Positions 60,402-64,000 of a stretch of DNA of 64,000 bases are shown piece by piece (the stretch's first letter is position 1; every line of letters begins with the position of its first letter). Source of the DNA: Brachionus rotundiformis (taxonomy: Eukaryota; Rotifera; Eurotatoria; Ploima; Brachionidae). The DNA is taken from contig JAESIW010000020.1 in the NCBI GenBank assembly GCA_016802295.1, positions 4,255,710-4,319,709 of the forward strand, written 5' to 3'. Below the pieces are notes generated by a model that did no database searches, was not told the origin of the DNA, and saw only the letters and a program-made list of their open reading frames with translations. The position numbers were made by a program, and so were the translations under genes.

Positions 60402-62817
60402 TTATTGTGTAAATCCTATATTATCAGCTCCATTTTCAACTTTTATTTCATCCATTTTAAAATTCTCAATTTTATCAATTGTTATAGCTGGTTTCCAGTC
60501 ATCGTCAGGTTTCAAATACTTAATTAGATAGATATTTAATTAAGAGATATCACAAGAGTGAAAAAAATACTTCTTTATAGTCTTTCCAATTAAATCTACC
60601 GAGCTTTTTGTATGTTTTTACCACAGAAATGACGAAAAATATAGGCAATGGAGATAGGACTATTAAAACAATTATCCATCCGATTGCATGACTCCAAGCG
60701 GGATAAACATAGTCATTTAGAGTTAGGGGTTCGCTTGAAATTGCTGATATTAAGAAAACGCTCTAATTTAAAAAATGAATAAGAAGAATGTAAAAATAAA
60801 AAATAAAAATTACAAAAGTCGAAATAGGGACAATCAAAAAACATACAATCCAATAATAGTTCAATTTTTTACCAAGCATTAATTTAATATCTCTTTTTAG
60901 ATTATCAATACCGTAAATCCAACACAGTCCTAGAGCTTCCAAAAATCCAAAAATAATGAAAGGATATCCAGATACATAGCCATCGATTAAATTTTGTATA
61001 TATAGACCACTCTATATGGAAGATTAATTTCTGTGCTAAATTTAAACAATTTATTAAATTTTACATGAGTGGTCATTGGAAAAGCTATTAGATAAAAAAT
61101 CATGCAAATTGCAAATCTGTAAAGAGTCTCTTTGCCATGGATGTTAATTTTTCCTTTCAAAACTTCAGTAAACGAATCCAGCACACACTCGCTCAAACTT
61201 AAAATGCTTCCGAATCCAATTGTGATCATCATCATGAAAAAGAAAATACACCATATCCATGGAAAAGGCATAAGAGAAAGTGCTTCAGGATATACTATAA
61301 AAGAAAGACCTGGTCCACCAACAGCTAGATCAGGGACATCAATGCCAGTTTTGGTAGACATGTAGCCTAAAACTGAAAAAATTGCCAGTCCGGCCAAGAG
61401 TCCTGTCACTGCATCCAATACTGCGATGAAGACACTCGTTCTTCAAAAGTCAATAAACATTCAAATTAAAGCTTAAATCAAATTCTTAAAGATACTTTTG
61501 ATGATTATAATTAAATTCATTGTATCTTCCCAAAGTATACAGGCCGCCCTGAGCCACTCCTAACACAAAATATTAAATAAAAAATTTCTACATATTATTT
61601 AATTTACCTAGAATAAAATAAACTTGGCTTAAAGATTTAAATTTTTAGATATCTAATATAAAACAAGTCAAAAATTGCTCTATTTTACCTGGCTGCATCG
61701 GTCCATGTCTAAAATAAGCTTAATTAAAACTATTTATTTACAAATAATCAAATTCACCTCTAATTTTAACAACTTTTCTGTATTTATATTTAATATGTAA
61801 TATTTTATTCCAACGATTGCACCTTCTAGAGTTACTCCACGGATGATTAGAGCGAATATCATTATATAAGGAAATATTGCTGTAATATATGAAACTCTAA
61901 CAAAATATGATTATGTGAAAACAAAGATAATTTTTGACTTACTTTCCTAATGATTTAACTCCTTTGGATAAACTGAGAAATACAAGAAACCAGCACGTAA
62001 GCAGACTCAAAGCTAGCTTCCAATTGACTCCGGTAAAATTTCCAATATCATTTGACAAAGTTAGAACATAATTACTGTAGAAAATATTAGAATAGAAAAA
62101 AAACATACCAATAGCTATAAATTACTAAAAGTATTGCTTGGCAGGGGATTCAGTGAATTTGGAACAATGTCCGATTGAGAGACTAGTGTTAGTTACGCTT
62201 AGTTCGGAAGGTATACAACATTTATCATTGTTCCATTCTGCGTCACATGTCGTCCAAGGTAAGGTTGGAAAAAATGACGAAATCAAATAAATTAGGGAAT
62301 AGCAGATTAGAACATTGTAATAAATGGAAATGAATGTTGCTATTAATAGAGAAACAATTCCAAGTCCTCTGAAAATAGGAACCACTTTCCAAACATTAAT
62401 CGGGCTGAATTTTGAGTATTGAGCAATTGTTATTTCCAAAAAAAATAATGGCAGCCCAACTACAAACAACATAATAGCAAATGCTATTACAAATGCACCT
62501 TGATGTTTTAAATTTTGAATTTATTGATAGTTAATTAAATTTGGGGTTTTACTTCCTCCATTTTTAAAACAAAGAAAAGGAAATCTTTTTTAAAATCAAA
62601 ATATAAATTGAACAAAACAAATTTTTTTATTTTATTTACCTCCATACATTTCCAAGACCGACCGAAAATCCTATAAAATATTAGCATAAGTCTAAAAGTA
62701 TTTGGGAATATTTTCCTTACCAATGCATGTCATTAAGAATTCAATTGGACTACCCCAAGTTTTTCCAGGAGACTTGGGACTTTCGAGCTCCGAACTGTTT
62801 GGATTTTTGGAATTCAT
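60402..62817 (-). CDS. SLC6-family sodium-coupled amino-acid-type transporter
   Basis: Thirteen exons: 62721-62817, 62640-62670, 62553-62584, 62126-62498, 61943-62074, 61758-61896, 61689-61708, 61608-61627, 61496-61559, 61065-61440, 60814-61011, 60571-60762 and 60402-60518, 596 residues. SLC6 proteins carry neurotransmitters or amino acids into cells with sodium. Helix 1 reads GFSVGLGNVWRFPFLCFKNG; the Gly in place of the Asp of amine transporters indicates amino-acid-like substrates. Helix 6 has FPYIMIFALIIRGVTLEGA. Extracellular loop 2 has a Cys-rich segment (CDAEWNNDKCC) and NTS. In helix 8 the usual LGLDS is IGFGS, so the Asp that binds the second sodium is Gly. Four exons are only 31, 32, 20 and 20 nt. 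Exact substrate unknown; glycine or nutrient transporters are closest in feel. Confidence 0.9.
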
Positions 62818-63532
62818 TTTAAATTTGGCTCAACAGTTGTGTTAGTTTCATGTAAATTATGATATTATAAGACAATCTAAAGATATTAAAATTGAATACA
62901 ATCGCATGATAACTTAGTTTGAATCTTTGATAAAAACTTAGGAATCTTTTACTTTAGAAAATTAAGCTTATTTTGATAAACTTTTATTATGTTTTATAAC
63001 ACTTTTTATCAATAATTTAAAAAAATATGTTAGAATATGAATATGACTTGTTTTTGAAAAATTTTAATTTTCATTAGATTTTTCAATTATTACTAATACT
63101 GAAATTAAATTGATTCAGATATTTTTGAGAATTTGTATTTTTGCATTTTTCTTAACTTAAAATTCTAGCTGGATAAATAAAGAATAAAGATGGAAATAAA
63201 TTTTGTTTTTTCTCAAAATTTTCAAAATAAAAACTTAAAGTTAATTTGAATTAAGTGGTTTCGTTTATCTAATTTTAAATCCTTTATAAAAATTAAAAAT
63301 AATTTGGAATATCATAAAGTTTTTTCAATAAAAATTGCAAAATTTATAAAAAAAAATTTTCAAAACAAAAAAGTTATTCAAATAAATTAATTTAATACAA
63401 TGTTAACTCTATATTTTTCCACAAATAGATTTTTGGAACAATTATTTTTGTTTCTGTGCGTGGAAAGATCTATTTTTGGTTTTAATGCTTCTTTTATTAC
63501 GAAAAATTGCGATTTAATTATTGAAAAAAAAT
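62818..63532. other. intergenic upstream of the SLC6 gene
   Basis: AT-rich spacer with the SLC6 promoter side at its left. Nothing specific recognised. Confidence 0.5.
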
Positions 63533-63604
63533 TGCGTCAGCCGGGAGTCGAACCCGGATCTGCTGCTTGGAAGGCAACAATGATAACCGCTACACCACTG
63601 ACGC
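63533..63604 (-). tRNA. tRNA-Gly (TCC)
   Basis: A 72-nt cloverleaf. Acceptor GCGTCAG pairs with CTGACGC, the anticodon region is TGCCTTCCAAGCA, and the T arm is CCGGGTTCGACTCCCGG. A discriminator A follows. Confidence 0.96.
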
Positions 63605-63860
63605 TTTTGAAATAAATATTTATAAACGAAAAATAATTTTTTAAAAAATTAAAATTAAAATAAGTTTTTCAAATATACTCTTTGTTCTTTCTATTTTGTA
63701 GTGAATTTTTCGATTTTATCAACAGATCCGTACTGATCAGTCTACTTCCAAAAACGAGTTATATAAATCTTTTGTATGTATATAATATATTTTCATAAAC
63801 CTGATAGCCGTATTCTTGACAAATATTTAGAAATTATTTTTCAGTTATGACTAAAATATA

Positions 63861-63932
63861 TCCGTGATAGTATAGTGGTGAGTATCCCCGCCTGTCACGC
63901 GGGAGACCGGGGTTCAATTCCCCGTCACGGAG
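63861..63932 (+). tRNA. tRNA-Asp (GTC)
   Basis: A 72-nt cloverleaf. Acceptor TCCGTGA pairs with TCACGGA, the anticodon arm is CCGCCTGTCACGCGG, and the T arm is CCGGGGTTCAATTCCCCG. A T run begins at 63933, giving the RNA polymerase III stop. Confidence 0.98.
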
Positions 63933-63939
63933 TTTTTTT
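63933..63939 (+). terminator. RNA polymerase III T-run terminator of tRNA-Asp
   Basis: Seven T residues directly after the discriminator base of tRNA-Asp. Confidence 0.8.
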
Positions 63940-64000
63940 AATAATAACTAAAACAAATCTTTTTATTTTAGGTTTTTTTAAGAAATAAGTTTACTTTTTA

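Noticed and set aside
63400..63615. 71-codon open frame on the plus strand
   Set aside because: It runs through the tRNA-Gly gene on the opposite strand, and its C-terminal half is just the translation of that tRNA.
1..64000. CRISPR array, bacterial operon or virus genome
   Set aside because: No regularly spaced repeats, no polycistronic bacterial genes and no viral proteins; splice sites are present throughout.
1..64000. Variant genetic code, suggested by many in-frame stops near conserved protein blocks
   Set aside because: The stops lie inside short GT..AG introns; the spliced frames use TAA, TAG and TGA only as terminators.

Overview
This is a 64 kb piece of nuclear DNA from a small invertebrate animal. 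Roughly three quarters of the bases are A or T. Genes have many introns of about 50 to 60 bp with ordinary GT..AG ends, and nearly every recognisable protein is a standard animal one (LRRFIP, NDC1, HPS1, GCLC, WDTC1, phenylalanine hydroxylase, ZnT5, TSNAXIP1, CLN3, COPS7, SLC6). The AT content, the tiny introns and the kinds of transposon remnant (MULE with FLYWCH/SWIM parts, CR1-like and RTE-like LINE ends, Tc1) would fit a monogonont rotifer such as Brachionus, but that is an inference; no species marker was seen. There are no operons, phage, plasmid genes or CRISPR arrays.

Layout, left to right. 0-7 kb: a LINE end, then the LRRFIP-like gene (+) with a likely alternative last exon. 8-12.4 kb: a monofunctional FolD/MTHFD-type enzyme (-), an RTE LINE scrap, and the nucleoporin NDC1 (-). 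12.4-20 kb: an unexplained GC-rich island, a LINE tail, intronless HPS1 (-), a broken partial copy of HPS1, a repeat field rich in GTTCACCTA-like words, and the glutathione-synthesis enzyme GCLC (-). 21.9-28.8 kb: a mitochondrial-type creatine kinase relative (-) that has lost its key catalytic residues, an AADAC-like esterase (-), and WDTC1 (+) diverging from the esterase. 28.8-32.4 kb: transposon and pseudogene remains. 32.4-35 kb: phenylalanine hydroxylase and a signal-peptide DUF2237 protein (both +). 35-37 kb: a near-intact 349 bp palindromic MITE, a 22 bp tandem repeat, and a shrunken MULE ORF. 37-45.8 kb: an orphan four-helix membrane protein (-), ZnT5 (+) and a two-finger zf-met protein (+). 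45.8-50.8 kb is empty. 50.8-56 kb: an orphan single-helix membrane protein and TSNAXIP1 (both +). 56-62.8 kb: CLN3, COPS7, tRNA-Asn, tRNA-Thr and an SLC6 transporter built partly from microexons (all -). The right edge carries tRNA-Gly (-) and tRNA-Asp (+).

The genes do not form one pathway. Loose themes are endolysosomes and pigment organelles (HPS1, CLN3), metal and amino-acid transport (ZnT5, SLC6), and core housekeeping (NDC1, COPS7, GCLC). Exon models were built by eye from reading frame, splice sites and remembered family patterns; summed coding lengths are divisible by three for all multi-exon models except NDC1, whose first exon is unresolved.

The most interesting items are the apparent catalytically dead phosphagen kinase, the two divergent copies of a hairpin-plus-63-bp element in WDTC1, the fresh TA-flanked MITE, the run of microexons in the SLC6 gene, and the collapsed MULE reading frame.
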